Assembly: GCF_016920785.2 (NCBI RefSeq)
Contig: NW_024609846.1
Coordinates: forward strand, 115,781,473 to 115,845,472
DNA length: 64,000 bases
Source: Ixodes scapularis
Lineage: Eukaryota; Arthropoda; Arachnida; Ixodida; Ixodidae
Direction: 5' to 3'
Shown here: piece after piece, positions 22,872-34,419 of the stretch
Numbering within the stretch: the stretch's first letter is position 1
How the letters are laid out: every line of letters starts with the position of its first letter
Notes under the pieces: generated by a model
The model's input: only the letters and a program-made list of their open reading frames with translations
The model's database searches: none
Told to the model about the DNA's origin: nothing
Translations under genes and position numbers: made by a program

Positions 22872-23120
22872 CCGTATCATTAGGCCGTGGGAGCGTGTCC
22901 AATCGTTTCGTTGCACCCCTCGGCCCTTGTGCCCGACGACGATACCATCTCCAGAACTCCACGTCGCCGGAGCCTCTTCGTAATCGCTACTGACGTTTCT
23001 GCAAATGTCCGCCGATCGTGAGCGCAACCGCTCACGTTCTTTGATTAAGTCAAGAGAAGGAATGGTCGGAATTCTTATGGTTGGAAGAAGGTCCGGTGCC
23101 AAGGAAAAATCGAGCTTTAG
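22872..23120 (-). CDS. possible internal coding exon of an unidentified host gene
   Basis: On the minus strand a good splice acceptor (ttctcattcaatacag) is followed by 249 nt open in one frame, then CGG and a donor gtaggt. The exon is exactly 83 codons, phase 0 at both ends. The peptide includes PTIRIPTIPSLDLIKERERL, RSRSADICRNVSSDYEEAP and ATWSSGDGIVVGHKGRG, with compositional variety that looks like real protein rather than repeat. I do not recognise the family. Support is only from splice-site agreement, length and frame. No partner exon was found in the window, so the host gene would have large introns filled with transposons. Confidence 0.35.
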
Positions 23121-23202
23121 CTGTATTGAATGAGAAACATGCGTAAATCTACTTGTATCGTGATGATCTAAAAATGATCCTGATCGTGCCCCGATTAATG
23201 TA

Positions 23203-23612
23203 CACTCTAAAAGAAAAAAAGGGTGTAGCCTTAAAACCCCTTGTCACGTATACGACACCCCAAAGCTTCAGTTCGCCGTACAGCGCACTGACATCAAGTT
23301 GACGGCCCCAACTTTTACGAGAGGCTTGATGACGGTGATATATAAGATGTCAAACAGCTAAAGTAGGCATTAAATAGTACAGAAAGAAAACACTGACGTT
23401 TTACAGTAGGGCAAATAAATCCCCTATAGCTTTTTTTACACTCAGCAACACTTACGTAAGCTATTTTAAAAGGTTGTACAACTCAGCTATCAAGCCGCTT
23501 GTGAAAGTTGGTAGCGTCGGTTGAACGTCAGTGCGCTACACGCCCAACTGAAGTTTAGGGGTGTCGTATATGTGACAAGGGGTGTAAGGGCTACATTCGC
23601 TTTTTTAGTGTG
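23203..23612. mobile_element. TA-flanked MITE with about 150-bp inverted repeats (Tc1/mariner-like)
   Basis: 410 bp between TA dinucleotides at 23,201-23,202 and 23,613-23,614. Ends are CACTCTAAAAG (left) and CACACTAAAAAAGCG (right, inward). The arms then match over about 150 bp, for example ccccttgtcacgtatacgac against ccccttgtcacatatacgac, and continue through the gcgcactgac and cggcttgat blocks. There is no coding frame. TA duplications are typical of Tc1/mariner-type MITEs. Confidence 0.8.
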
Positions 23613-23614
23613 TA

Positions 23615-24624
23615 GGGTGCCACAACATGATTACCGTCACTTGAATTGTCCGAACCGTATAAGGAGTACTGAAACAAAAATCAGAAATAAGATAGAAACC
23701 TCCACAAGAGCACGCAGAAATGTTGGCTATCACTATACATAGCTTGCAAGTGTCGCCATTGCTGGGTACTGATTGTTATTTTTACTTACTGGTTTCTTCG
23801 AACTACAGCTTGTGCGTTGTTAAGATAACACGGCAAACCGAACGCTCGCGGCGGATAAAATAATGGCATGGCCGTGATTGACGTCCCATGCACGCTAAGT
23901 ACCGGTTACACTATCCCTTCTTCCTTTCTTTGGGTTGTCATAAGAAGACTATGACATTTAACGATGGGCAATATCCAGGCGAGATTAACCAGGGTGACCC
24001 ATAATGGCACAATTTAGAAAAAAAAAAGTGGGGCGAATATAGCGCTCTTCTTTCTATTGTTCCATGTTTCCAAGGTTCTCAAGGAGCGTGGTATTTAAGA
24101 TTGTCTCCAAGATTGTCTCCAAGATTCATCTCATTTAACAAAGAGAATATATTCTTTCTGAGTCCGGCTCACGATGATCAGTAATCGTGAATGACGGAAA
24201 GAAACAACAAAGTAAAGTCCCATAAGCCGTGCAGCGAAAATATATTAAGTAAATAAAACAAAAACCGACGGAGTACGACGTAAATGGTCGTTCGCTTTCG
24301 AGAAAAGAGATAACTCGTTCGCCATTTTTCAACTACGCCAAACTCTAACTTGACGTTCTTGAAATGCCAACGCGTGAATGATGCTTAGGCCATCTCTTGA
24401 TTACACCAGAGCAACAGAACAAGGTAAGTTTAGAACTTGGAAGCTCTATTTCGCGATTCTCTTGTGTGCATCGTCATTTGGGTGCTTAGCGCACAGCGGG
24501 CGAAATTGGCGATGGTTCCAATCAAGAAATTCCCCTTCCCCTTCAGTGATCGGCGGAACGAGCGGGACTCCCTCCCCGAGTCAAGTATTTACACGAACGG
24601 TGGAGAGCCGAGAGGGATGGCAGT
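23615..24624. other. no gene assigned; one strong splice-donor-like site
   Basis: At about 24,419-24,427 the plus strand reads aacaaggtaagttta, an excellent donor consensus, after a short frame beginning ATG near 24,381. This could be the end of a small exon, but there is no supporting downstream acceptor and the peptide is not recognised. The remainder is unassigned. Confidence 0.2.
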
Positions 24625-24632
24625 GTTATAAA

Positions 24633-25612
24633 TAGGGTTCGGATTTTTCGGTTTAAACCGATAAAAACCGATAAAACCGATAAAAGCACGCCGAACCCAT
24701 TTTCGGAAATTCGGTTTTAACCGACAAAGGTCAGTTTTTAGATTCGGCATTTCCGATTTAAACCGATAAAGGTACGTCTAATTTATTTTCTAAAATTCAG
24801 CTTTAACCGGAAAAGGTCACTTTGACCTTCCAGTCGTACTGCAGAGCCGTGGCGGAAAAGTGGAACGACAGTGTCTATCGAAACGTGTCCGAATGTATGG
24901 GATACACGGGTGCCATCACGACGTTTTGGTTTAATGTGCTCAACATCGATCGGAACGTGAAGTCCGAAATGTTCCATGACTTCGCCATGAACGAGAGTGT
25001 TTTCAAACTCGATGTAAGGAAGACTGACTTGATGCAAGCTCTGCATGTTGTGTTGTACTTCAAAACGTCGCGCCAGGCCGATTTTGCTCAGGCAGCGCTT
25101 CATCTCCTCAGCCATGCCACTGCCCAGTGTTAGCGTTGAGAGGGCATTCTTGAGGCTCAGCGTCATATTAACAGTAAAGAAAGAGTGCGGATCAACGAGG
25201 AGAACCTGGGAAAGTACGTATGCGCGTGTACTATAATAAGATCACGTAATCCTGATATACAAGAGGTGAAGTTTCATGATTTTGGGCGTAGGCTTCATAT
25301 CTGACTTGTTTGTACTGCTGCATTTTTTTTTCTTGTTTCTTTTACAGTTGCACACATTTGCCAAATAAAGTGTCCATTTTTTTTTCAAGGTATCTGTGCC
25401 GTTATTTTTTGAGCGATCACAAATATCAGAGCTGCAAGGATAATCTGATTCGTTATCCGTTGGTGTTTATTTTATATTCACAGAAAAAAACCGATAAACT
25501 TTTGTGGGCATAAATATACGCCGAAAAAAAAAAAAACGGAAATTGAATTTTAAAATAAACACCGAAGAAAGTACGCCGAATTTTGAACAGAAACAGGAAA
25601 CGCACAACCCTA
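24633..25612 (+). mobile_element. hAT deletion derivative, 980 bp
   Basis: Flanked by gttataaa (24,625-24,632) and gttataac (25,613-25,620), 7 of 8 identical. Ends are TAGGGTTCGGATTTTTCG and, inward from the right, TAGGGTTGTGCGTTTCC. The left subterminal region repeats ggtttaaaccgataaa-type motifs, and the right has aaaccgataaac. The interior keeps a scrap of a hAT transposase C-terminus on the plus strand, so it is a deleted autonomous element rather than a MITE of unknown origin. Confidence 0.8.
25114..25225 (+). pseudogene. hAT transposase C-terminal (dimerisation) remnant
   Basis: In one frame the plus strand reads LPSVSVERAFLRLSVILTVK, in which SVERAF...LS.ILT.K is the core of the hAT dimerisation motif (SxERxFS). 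A one-base frameshift later the register gives RINEENLGKYVC, the usual continuation of that motif. The remaining transposase is missing or too decayed to recognise between 24,820 and 25,110. The element around it spans 24,633-25,612. Confidence 0.7.
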
Positions 25613-25924
25613 GTTATAACTTATCAGACGTATTTATAGCGGTAGCACTTTCGACAACAGGGCTCGGTGCGCGCCGTCGAGAGTAGAAAAATAGAGACGT
25701 ACAAGACAAGGCCATACGGAATTATGGCAGCAGCGCTGCTAAGTGTAGAAGACGGCGAATTGTTTCCCGCTAAAAGAAAGATGCTTCTTCAACAGGTGGG
25801 GGCAAAACAAAGGACATATAATCCAAAACCAGTTGCGTGAGAAGCAGCTTGAGGGCAGCGTTGATGAATATCGAAGTCTCGTTCGGGAGTCTCAGACGAC
25901 ATACGCAAAAGCGCAAGTCAAAAC

Positions 25925-26040
25925 AAGTTAGGCGATCCCGCGATGCCACGAGTGCCACCTCCGGCACCTCGCTGGATGGATGAATGGATGCTGACGGCTG
26001 CACCCTTTATAACGGGCTGTAGCTTGCGCCACCTAGCCTA
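25925..26040 (-). repeat. dispersed repeat with GGTGGCGCAAGCTAC block, copy 1
   Basis: Read on the minus strand it contains ctaggctaggtggcgcaagc, then a cccgttataaagggtgca block and a ccattcatccatcc-like tail. The block recurs, diverged, at 36,283-36,365. The GGAT-type tail suggests a SINE or a LINE 3' end. I recall such a sequence as common in hard-tick genomes, but that was not checked. Confidence 0.5.
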
Positions 26041-26423
26041 GAAATTGAGTACGAAAAGTATGATTTCTTTCCTTTGCCAATTTGCTTACCTTCTGCAATT
26101 TCGTAACTATCCCCAGGTGATGAGGGATATCGCCACGATGACTTTTGGGGATCGAAGAAAAAAACTAAAAACATAATTTCCCCCGCTTCTTCCTACCGGT
26201 GAGAGAGTTGCCAATTTTTCTCTGCTCAAACCTAGTCGGCGTTACCCCGGCACCGGTCCCACTGGGAGACAGGGTGAGAACTTTGGGCCGGAACCACGCG
26301 GGAGAAAATTCCATTTTTCCTCTGCCCCGCCAGTCCCCAGCTGTGTCAGTTAGTTGTACTTACATTCAGTTCTCCCTAGATAATTTCCACCAGTATTCTA
26401 ATCTCCCATTATTTATTAAAAAG
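26041..26423. other. no feature recognised
   Basis: No repeat ends, coding frames or RNA genes were recognised here. Confidence 0.25.
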
Positions 26424-26600
26424 CACTAAACAACTATTCTTCCATTCTCGTCTGCAAACCCCAGCGCTCCGGCCAAATTCGTCACTCCCTCCGGAAGGGC
26501 GGGAGCAACCCCTGTGCACCTCAACACCACATGTTCTGTTGTCTCGCCTTCCCCTTGATTTCGCTGAGCAGAATCTGTAAATTTGCCAGACACGCGAATG
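26424..26600 (-). pseudogene. LINE ORF2 C-terminal zinc-finger fragment
   Basis: On the minus strand one frame reads NQGEGETTEHVVLRCTGVAP, then NLAGALGFADENGRIVV and a stop near 26,424. The E.TTEHVVL.C.G...ALGF pattern is the tail of ORF2 in an arthropod LINE family often annotated 'tick transposon'. A related tail (ACGEEDETAEHLMLYSKG, then LGF) lies at 36,465-36,833. Nothing upstream of the finger survives in frame, so it is a short 3' fragment. Confidence 0.62.
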
Positions 26601-27826
26601 AAATACCGCCAATTTCAAATAACCAAGGCAATGTGCGATTGTGGAGACCGAGGAAAAGCTTCCCCCCTCCCCCTGAGATATCTACGTCAGCGCGGCTCCG
26701 TGCAAAAGCGTGACGTTGTTACCACGTGACGCGCATCGCGGGAAGCAAAGAGAGGGATTTCTCCCCCGTTTGAATACTCCTTAAAGGGGGCGTGCAATGA
26801 TATTTAAGCGTCTACATTTTTTGCAGTTTACACGTATCTTTGGGGTTTGGGCCAGTCAGTGGGCACGGAGAGAGTAACTAAATATCAGTGCGTCATATTT
26901 TAACCGGACGACGCGGAAATCTCCTCCACCTACGGGGGCGACCCGCGGTGCCAAAAGCGCGCGATATACGAAGTCTCGTCTTGGCCTTACTAGTGGTCAG
27001 AGCCGCTAAAAGCTTTTTTTTTTTTAGTCGAAATACAAAATATATGTGGCGCGAACCGCTTCAATTTTGTATAAAAGTAGTTTTCGTTCAGTATTTTAGA
27101 TCAGAAAAGAAACAAATGCAGTTTATAACGTATGGAAACAAGGAATGACCCGTCAACATACCCGCTACCAAGCGGTGGAAAAGGTGGCGCATAATAGAAA
27201 GGGGTAGTGGGATCAGGCGCCGACGCGGAAAGATCCCAGATGCACGCGGCGGCGCTGCGGTCGTATGGGCTCGAGGATTCGGCCGGTTCCGAGCGTTCCC
27301 AAGGCCTTCGGCGAGCAGGCTTGGATTGCGGTTTGGCCGTTTGGCAGTTTGGCAGCGCGAGGTGGCTCCCGTTCTGAACTGATCTTTACCCCGTACTTGC
27401 TGTCGATTGTGGCCAATGAAGTGTCATGCCGAATTAGTGTTTGGAGGCGCTGCAAATGCAATGCGAGCCACCCTGGCCGCCCGCTTCATCCAGCCTATCC
27501 TGCAATGCTCTAATGGCGCCCTCTCAAACCGTCGACACGGAGTGCGGCAGCCGTGAGCGCTCGCTGAGCTCACTACCCCTCCTCTAGTTGACGGCCACCC
27601 AAGCCAGCACTAAGGACGTCATGAAGGGGGTTATTTTTTGCTTGTTTTTGTAATTTTATTTGCCTTTAACTTTTAAAATAAAGCGAAACTCAAGAAAAGT
27701 TTTACTAAGTTACTACGTTCAGTGTGCTCAGGTTCGGTTCAAATTAAAAACCAGTCAAAAAGTCGTTGCAGAGCCCCTTTAAAGGCCGACGTACACTTTG
27801 CGCTTTCCACTTTTGCTCGCCTCATC
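26601..27826. other. no gene identified
   Basis: Moderately GC-rich around 27,230-27,600 but without convincing splice sites or a known domain. Two short degenerate motifs (ggcgccctctc, ctcactacccc) near 27.5 kb are not enough to name a repeat. Confidence 0.3.
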
Positions 27827-28190
27827 CTTTTAACGCCAAAGCATTATATGTCCCATGGAGCGAGCTGACTTCATCAATTTGAAGCGCGAAAACGACACCT
27901 AGTTTCCCCGATCCCAAAGGAGCGAAGTAAGGCTGATGGATTTCGCCTTCGGATCCATTGGCTGGAGCGCGTCGACGGGGCTCCCATTGGCCGCTGCGCC
28001 CGTCAGTTTTTACGACCGCGCACCCCATGGCGCTGCGTGTCCATCAGCAGGCCGTTAAGACGGAGCGTCCAAGGTCAGCGTGCCCAGAAAAGCACGCGCG
28101 CTGACCGGCGCCGAAAAGTACGCAGCAGACGAAAAAGGGAGCGGACGAGCGGCTTGCATGCTTTCGCATTCACAACTCATAAGAAGTGCT
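27827..28190 (-). repeat. dispersed repeat R1, copy 1 (holds an empty insertion site)
   Basis: This matches 58,214-58,763 (inverted) and 60,571-61,768 (same orientation). Shared blocks include gcgaagtaaggctgatggat, gatccattggctgg, cgcgtcgacg and cccatggcgctgcgtgtcc. Both ends carry a GAATGCGAAAGCAT-like motif. It has no insert at ttaa 28,055-28,058, where copy 2 carries a 187-bp MITE, nor at the taa near 27,927, where copy 3 carries an 850-bp element. It therefore serves as the pre-insertion reference. No coding capacity is evident and the class of R1 is unknown. Confidence 0.75.
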
Positions 28191-28602
28191 TAGGTGTACA
28201 TCGAGCTTTTCTATATCGTCTCAACGTTTTACCTTGCCCCAACTTGTCTCCCTTCACCGCTTAGGAGTGGGGAGCGCTAAGAGGATTATCTTCGCTGCAG
28301 AAAACCGACTTTGTACGTTAAGACGCGGTGTCAGGAAGCTCAGGCGATATCGTTTTGCTCTTTTGCGGACTGTTTTGACATATCTGGATAACGGAAGCGC
28401 GTTCCTGGTTAGGAACAAAAAAAGAGAGAAAAAAAAAAAGGCTTGAGGTAATTGACAACTATGATTCTCAGCAATAAAATGGCAGAAGTTTTGTTACTCT
28501 GAAGCGTACAGCTTATGCAGTGGATCTTGGTTACAGTATGCCGTGCTACCAAATGTGGTTAAAGTATAGCTATTCACCTCGAGATCGAACCGCGCCGCCA
28601 CC
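28191..28602. other. no feature recognised
   Basis: Unassigned sequence with an A-run near 28,420-28,440. Confidence 0.25.
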
Positions 28603-28713
28603 ATGCGGCCGAAATTGGAAACGCGCGAAAACGGGGATACCGCCGTGCGTTGTCTGCTACGGGCGCACGCTCAGAAGCACGGATCTCGACGACGCAAGCC
28701 CGTTTTAGGCTGA
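28603..28713 (+). CDS. 36-codon frame with a perfect Kozak context, function unknown
   Basis: The start lies in gccgccaccATGCGG, an ideal Kozak sequence, and the frame (start MRPKLETRENGDTAV, ending KHGSRRRKPVLG) stops at 28,711-28,713. The peptide is basic, with no signal peptide or known domain. The surrounding 120 bp are GC-rich within an AT-rich region, which could also mean an old inserted repeat. I regard it as a curiosity rather than a supported gene. Confidence 0.15.
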   Translation: MRPKLETRENGDTAVRCLLRAHAQKHGSRRRKPVLG

Positions 28714-30290
28714 GCTTGACATTCCTGATTAAATGTTTTATGTTTCTGTTGCCATTTCTTCTTACTAAAGGTTGTGTTGTATCGTTTACCAGGCGTAGAA
28801 ATTCAGCAAAGCGATTATTATTAAGTCGGAAGCTTCCATAATCTTAGTGTGTTGTTTTTTATACAATCGCTGGTCACACGTATTTTTGTTATCTCGCACA
28901 AACCGCGGCTTTCATAAAGCATTGAATTTTCAGTGAGTCTGTGGTTTTATTAGAAAATTAACCCGACTGATCGCTATCCTTCCATAGGCTAATCAATCAA
29001 TAAATCCGTACGTTTATTTTGCCCCGGTCATATTGCGTGAAAGACGTTAAAACTACACATTGTTCTACTGGTTTTACTATGTCATAAATGGCATATTGCA
29101 TTCCCATTCTAAACTTCACGTTGTGAGTCCTACATAAATATGAACACGGGAAGCCTTTTAAAATGAAGCGTTTTTTAAGTTATTATTCAAACAGTATTAT
29201 CACCCTCGGCGAAACGATAAACGGCAAACCACGCTAAAGTGGTTTACCGTGGAAGCCGATGTCACAAAAGAAGTAAAGACGTCAAAAATATTACTACGGG
29301 CATATTTTAGTGCTTGTTGACTTTTTCCAGCACAAGACTCCAATTAACCGGAAAAAAATGCAATTAAAGCATTACTCGAACAATCTGAAAGTTAATCGTT
29401 AAACTGCCCAGTCCCGATATACGTCAGGTGATGGCGGAGGGTGATCGGAAAGTCTCGTGAAGGTCGCTAGCCCTCATCAGTAAAAGAGTATCACTGCGGC
29501 CGATTCTGTCTGTGTCGTAATGCGCGTCGTTTGTTTGGGTTGCATAGTATACCGTGTTTGAATACAATATTATTTAGCCAGAAATTTATAGTATTAGCCT
29601 CTTGACATCCGCGGCCCTCATCAAAAAAATCGAAGCGGGTGAACCCACACTATTGAGCAAAGCATTTAATAATAGGAACATTGCTGCGTTGCTCGGTTAC
29701 ACTCGTTTATTACAGTCACGGCAGATATATTAGAACAGTTTGTTTCACTTGTTTCAGTTGTCCTGCTAACCGTGCAGTTTGCAGATTTTAACAAGAAGAG
29801 ACACTCTCTCCTCATTGCAACGCAGTAGATTTGTTTAGACTCCAGAAAAGTTACCCACACTATGGCACAGTAAAAGGGCAGAGGAACTCAATAGCATGGT
29901 AATTTCCAATACAGCGCTAACTTATCTTCATTCTAAATATCTATATTACTGCAAAAGCTAGACGTTAAAAAAAGCACAGAAACTGCGATTTCACAGTACC
30001 TGTATTATGTTATCTGGGTTGGAATTTTTTTTTTTTTATTCCCACGTTGATGAGCCGATACATTAATTTTAAAAGAAACAAATATTTAACATAAATATTC
30101 CAGTTCAGCCGGAGACAAACATTAGTCGTGGTGATCCATGCTTTCCAACGTCTGCCTAGAGCAGACGACGCACACATAGAAGTGATTATATAAATTTGGG
30201 CCGCACGCTGGCAACAGGATTCGATCTTCACTGAAGCACCGAAGATACCGCATCCTTTTCCGCTAGAATTTTTTTCCCACCGATAGTATG
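28714..30290. other. AT-rich, no gene; one small hairpin
   Basis: A 12-bp stem with one mismatch, acggcaaaccac / gtggtttaccgt, lies at about 29,219-29,249. No repeat ends, transposase or splice-supported exon were seen. Confidence 0.3.
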
Positions 30291-33200
30291 CGACAAAATA
30301 AACGCAAGAATCTACGCCGTCTCGCGCGCGACCGTGGAGAGCCTACGGGGCGGCCGTTTTCCTATCCCCGCTTTGATGATGATGATAGCGCGACCGTAGC
30401 GCCACCTCTAGGTCGATCTCGAGGCGAATGGGAAAGCTACGTCAATGTTATCTATGAGAGGACATGCTGGTAATAAAACGAAATGATAATCGTCATCCGC
30501 ATGGTACGGTTTTCCGATTCATTATGCGGGTCACCTCGCGCGTACAGCTTTACGGAGCTTATAAGATTTCGGATACGCCTGCGGGAGATATTGTTCGTTG
30601 AAACCTTCTAAGACACTCGGGATGTTTCAGGTTAGATGCAAGAGACCTCCACTCTCGACGTCTTGATGACTTTTGTACGAGAATGGTTAATCAAAATTGC
30701 ATTATTAATGGAAAAAAAAAACGCCAATGTTTGCTTTGTGGGACAAGCCAAATATTCAGCAGCGATCGGGCCCTTGTGCCCCTCACTTCTTTTCTCGCTG
30801 TCAGAACCATTTCGCAGAAAGTACAGAGGCGTGCAATGCACCACGAAAAGATAGAATGCAAGAGGCAAAGCTAGGCAGGATAACTAACTCCTCGGCCCGT
30901 GAAAATTAAACGGGAAAACCTATAGCCCATAAATCTTTCGTAGAAATTTTTTTTAATATTTTTTTGTGTATATATTTTTATTTGTTGTACAACTACCGAA
31001 CGTGACGTATGCATTCAAATGATGCTTAATCAAGAAATCCCTTTAGTGTCACTATCACCTGTGCCTGCGTATAGATCTTCCACGCGGCCCACCACGAATA
31101 GGAACACCCCTATGCGACAGTCGGAATCCGAGCTGTCGCCCAGAAGATACAATGCACTCGCACGCATCCGCAAAACAAACGACCCCCATTTGTCCGGACG
31201 TAGCACCTCATAGAGATACACTCTCGCACGGTCGCACGGCCAAAAAAAAAAAAAATGAACAAAAAAGCGGTGGGCTTTTTTTACAGCGATAAACCAGCCC
31301 AAGGTTCCGATTGCGTTTTCGTGATTCCGCACATGGAATCGCAAATGGCGAACGCGTGGGCCCCCATCCCAGCGACGGAGGCGACTTCGTACGAATCGCC
31401 CTCCGAGGCACTTCATTCCAGATTTCAATTAGGTATTCGGGACCTCCCCGGTGTGTCGACTCGACGCGACTCCGGAGGTCAGACGCGCCGGGGTGCGACG
31501 CTTCGGACAGACGGCGACGCGTGCGTGCCGTGGCGCTCTGGCTGGCGGTCTCGGGACGGCGGGAGGTCGCCCGGCCGGTACATCTCTGTCTTCGGCTAAC
31601 CACAACAAGTCCGGGGTCGAAAGTGCGCGGCCGAATTCCCACGGCGCCGCGTCCTGCCGCTGCCGATGTTGCAGTGCTCGATGGCATCGGTTGCGGCATT
31701 CGACCTGCGGGGAGTAGAAATCTAGCGTACCTCGAGGTCCGAGAATTCGCAGCGTCCGCCGTTGAACCTGCAGCCCCTTCTCTTTACAGTGATAGCTGTT
31801 CTAAGGAACTTGTCGGCTGCATTGGCGGCGCCGGAGTCGTGCCGGGAAGAAAACTCCGTTTCACGTGGGCTAGCGCGCTCACAGTCCCATGACGCCAGGC
31901 AAAGTGTGCGTAGTTAGTTCTGCCAGGTAGCAGTATCTTCAACTTCGCCGCTACACATACTTCACCGGAGAACTCAATTTACGTGTACACTATGTCATAA
32001 GTAAAGTTACCCACTTCTCGTAACGGTACATGTATCGATGTAGTCCTAGTGAGGAGCGCTGGCTCGTTAACGCATGTGTTCCCTTTCCTACATACTGCAG
32101 TGACCACAAGGATTGATGGAGTAGTTCAGTCAATATCCATAAAAGTGGGTGCTACTACGCTCAGTAACAGATATCGCTGTCACTTCTTCCCCCACTGTGG
32201 CGAAAAACTTACGTTATCTTTCTTTATTACCAATGAAATAATAAGTGAAAAAAAGGAGTAGTCCGATCTCACCCGTAAATTTCGTGGCGCCACCGCTGCC
32301 GGTGTGCATCGCGGGAGCCGTAGTCTTCCTGCACAAGTGACAGCTCCGCAGCGGATCTGCGCGAGCACAGTCCGAGACAGCACGAACTGTCTCGTGCGCT
32401 GTTTCTCTATGAACTACAGAATACAGTTATGGCGGTGTCAAGCATGCGTAGAACGCTCAGTGAGATTGGTCTATTGGCTTCCTCTGGTGTCGCGTAGTTA
32501 AAGGAGCCACGAAATGATTTCTCAACTTCTGCCTCCTTAGCTTTAATTCCTCAACTCAAAAGCGAAATCAAAAATCACGTGGTTGCGATGTGCTTGGGCA
32601 CCGGTGAGATGATTCCAAGCTTCCACCGTGCTCTTTAAGCACATAATGGAACTTGTCATCTGCAAGTGATGATAAGTGCCGTCACAGTACTCGTTGATCA
32701 CAAAGGAGAATCCAGATATTCGTCGACGGACTGATTTGTGACGAACGCATACGTCCGAGTGATGCAGTGCTCGTGTCTAATGCGTGAGTTGGACTCGGCT
32801 GACGTGCTTTGAGTGCCGCGGGTGTATCACATTGGAAAGGCGGAGAGCTTCCGAAGAAAAGCAGGTTCGAAATTCTCCGCTATATTTTCGCATTTTCTTG
32901 CCGAAAAGCAGGCCTTTGACTTTTTACCTACTTTCTTTTGGCTCCCTAAACGATATGCAGTTAGTAAAATCCCAGCCTAAAATGTATTTCGTGGCCCCTT
33001 TGAGAATAACTATAGTCCATGCTTTCGAGAATTCAGCCTCGCTACGGTAGAAAGTACCATGCATGACAACCGGCATCATACTCCGAAGTATAAAATTGCA
33101 CTACCTATACTAGGATGCATTGAGATGTTGTCATATTTACATACAATAACTTCTACACTCCAAAGCGAGCAACTTATTTGAGCACAGCACAGTGCGGGTA

Positions 33201-33639
33201 TAGACAATACAAAGTGACAATACGCGTTAGAATGCACAGTCGATTAGAAAGTTGAGGATACTAAACTTAGCTCAATATTGCGCAACCAAGGAATGCCAGT
33301 GCGCCTATAGCTATTCATTCATTAGAAATGCATACAATGTCTATTTATTACGAAAGGACTTTGTATTGTCCGTAAAGATCGATGTACATTCAATAATTGC
33401 CTGTTAGCTTCCAACTGAATGTTCCAGAGTATAACAAAAGTTCGTTTCATGGCGACGTTGAAATGGGTGGCTACGATCAAATAAACCGGGGCGGGCAAAC
33501 CTCGTCAAGCCTAGAGACTACAAGATCCTGCTCGCGAGCGAGTAAACACGACGGCATTCTATTTTCGCCGACTAGATCCCGAGAAACTTGATATTAAGAA
33601 ATTTAAAGCGAAAACAAAACACGTCATCACCCCCCGAGT
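30291..33639. other. no assignable gene; CpG-rich patch 31.35-31.9 kb
   Basis: From about 31,350 to 31,900 the sequence is GC- and CpG-rich and open on both strands (193 codons plus, 163 codons minus), typical of CpG-rich DNA rather than proof of coding. No known domain was read in either frame. It could be a CpG-island promoter or a first exon. The flanks, 30,480-31,240 and 31,900-33,630, are AT-rich and show nothing recognisable. Confidence 0.3.
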
Positions 33640-33870
33640 GGCCGCAAGAGCTCCGTGCGGGCGCGTTACAGGGCGCAACACGGTGCGTATCGCTGCCCGG
33701 AGCATGTGGAGCGAAAGCTGGTACTGCGGATTCCAGGGATCCTGGGTTCAATCCCCCACCCTTGTTCGTTTCAATCTGGATGTACATCGTACCGGCGTGC
33801 GGTCGTTTATCACTCCTCCGTGACGCTCGTTAAAAACCCGAGGTCGGCAGTGGTACTGCACTAGCTAATT
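33640..33870 (+). repeat. tRNA-derived SINE, copy 2 (Ruka-like)
   Basis: Plus-strand copy. The B box is gggttcaatcccc at 33,744-33,756. A degenerate A-box-like sequence lies in cccgagtggccgcaagag near the start. The body matches the other copies (gagcatgtggagcgaaagct; gtaccggcgtgcggtcg; cgttaaaaacccgaggtc) and ends near gtggtactgcactagc. It is about 230 bp, with no target duplication verified. Confidence 0.78.
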
Positions 33871-34419
33871 TACTCATTTATAACGAAGACACCAGACGCT
33901 CATCGGGGCTGACTGCTTCCCTCGATCTAAAACACTCCTTCAAGTCTTGGTAGGAACAGACATTGTACGGGCGTGCGTTCAAACGTCTAACTTCTTCTTT
34001 TTAATGCAAAATGCCATTCAAACAAGCTGCATATTCAAAGTGCAAGACGTTGAACTCTCAGGAATCGCAGCAGTCTCACCATGGCAAGGATCCCAACTCA
34101 TAAAGATTACAGTTCGGTAAGACGCACAAAAAACGCCGACCGAAATATCTTGGGAAAAGGGCGAAAAAGCCTTTCTTGCGCCGAAAGGTAGCTTGCTCAA
34201 AAACGGGAGTTTTTGGTCTTATATATCAACGTTCGCGGCTCTCAAGTAGCCGGAGATGCTTTTTTTTTTTTTTTACTTTTTAGGCGGACATTTACTACAC
34301 TATCTGTACTGATAGACTAATGGACGATTTTTCCCACGTCCCTTCGCGAGAGCTTCCGGGTAAAATAAATAAAAAAGACAAATCCTGCTCCCATATTAGC
34401 CATATCGGGCGACAAATGA
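33871..34419. other. no feature recognised
   Basis: AT-rich, with a T-run at about 34,260-34,274. Nothing recognisable. Confidence 0.3.

Noticed and set aside
24783..25166. 127-codon minus-strand frame as a gene
   Set aside because: It is antisense to the hAT transposase remnant within a hAT element and has no recognised domain.
31311..31892. 193-codon plus-strand frame and 163-codon minus-strand frame as genes
   Set aside because: Both lie in CpG-rich sequence where long frames arise by chance; no domain, splice site or codon pattern favours either.
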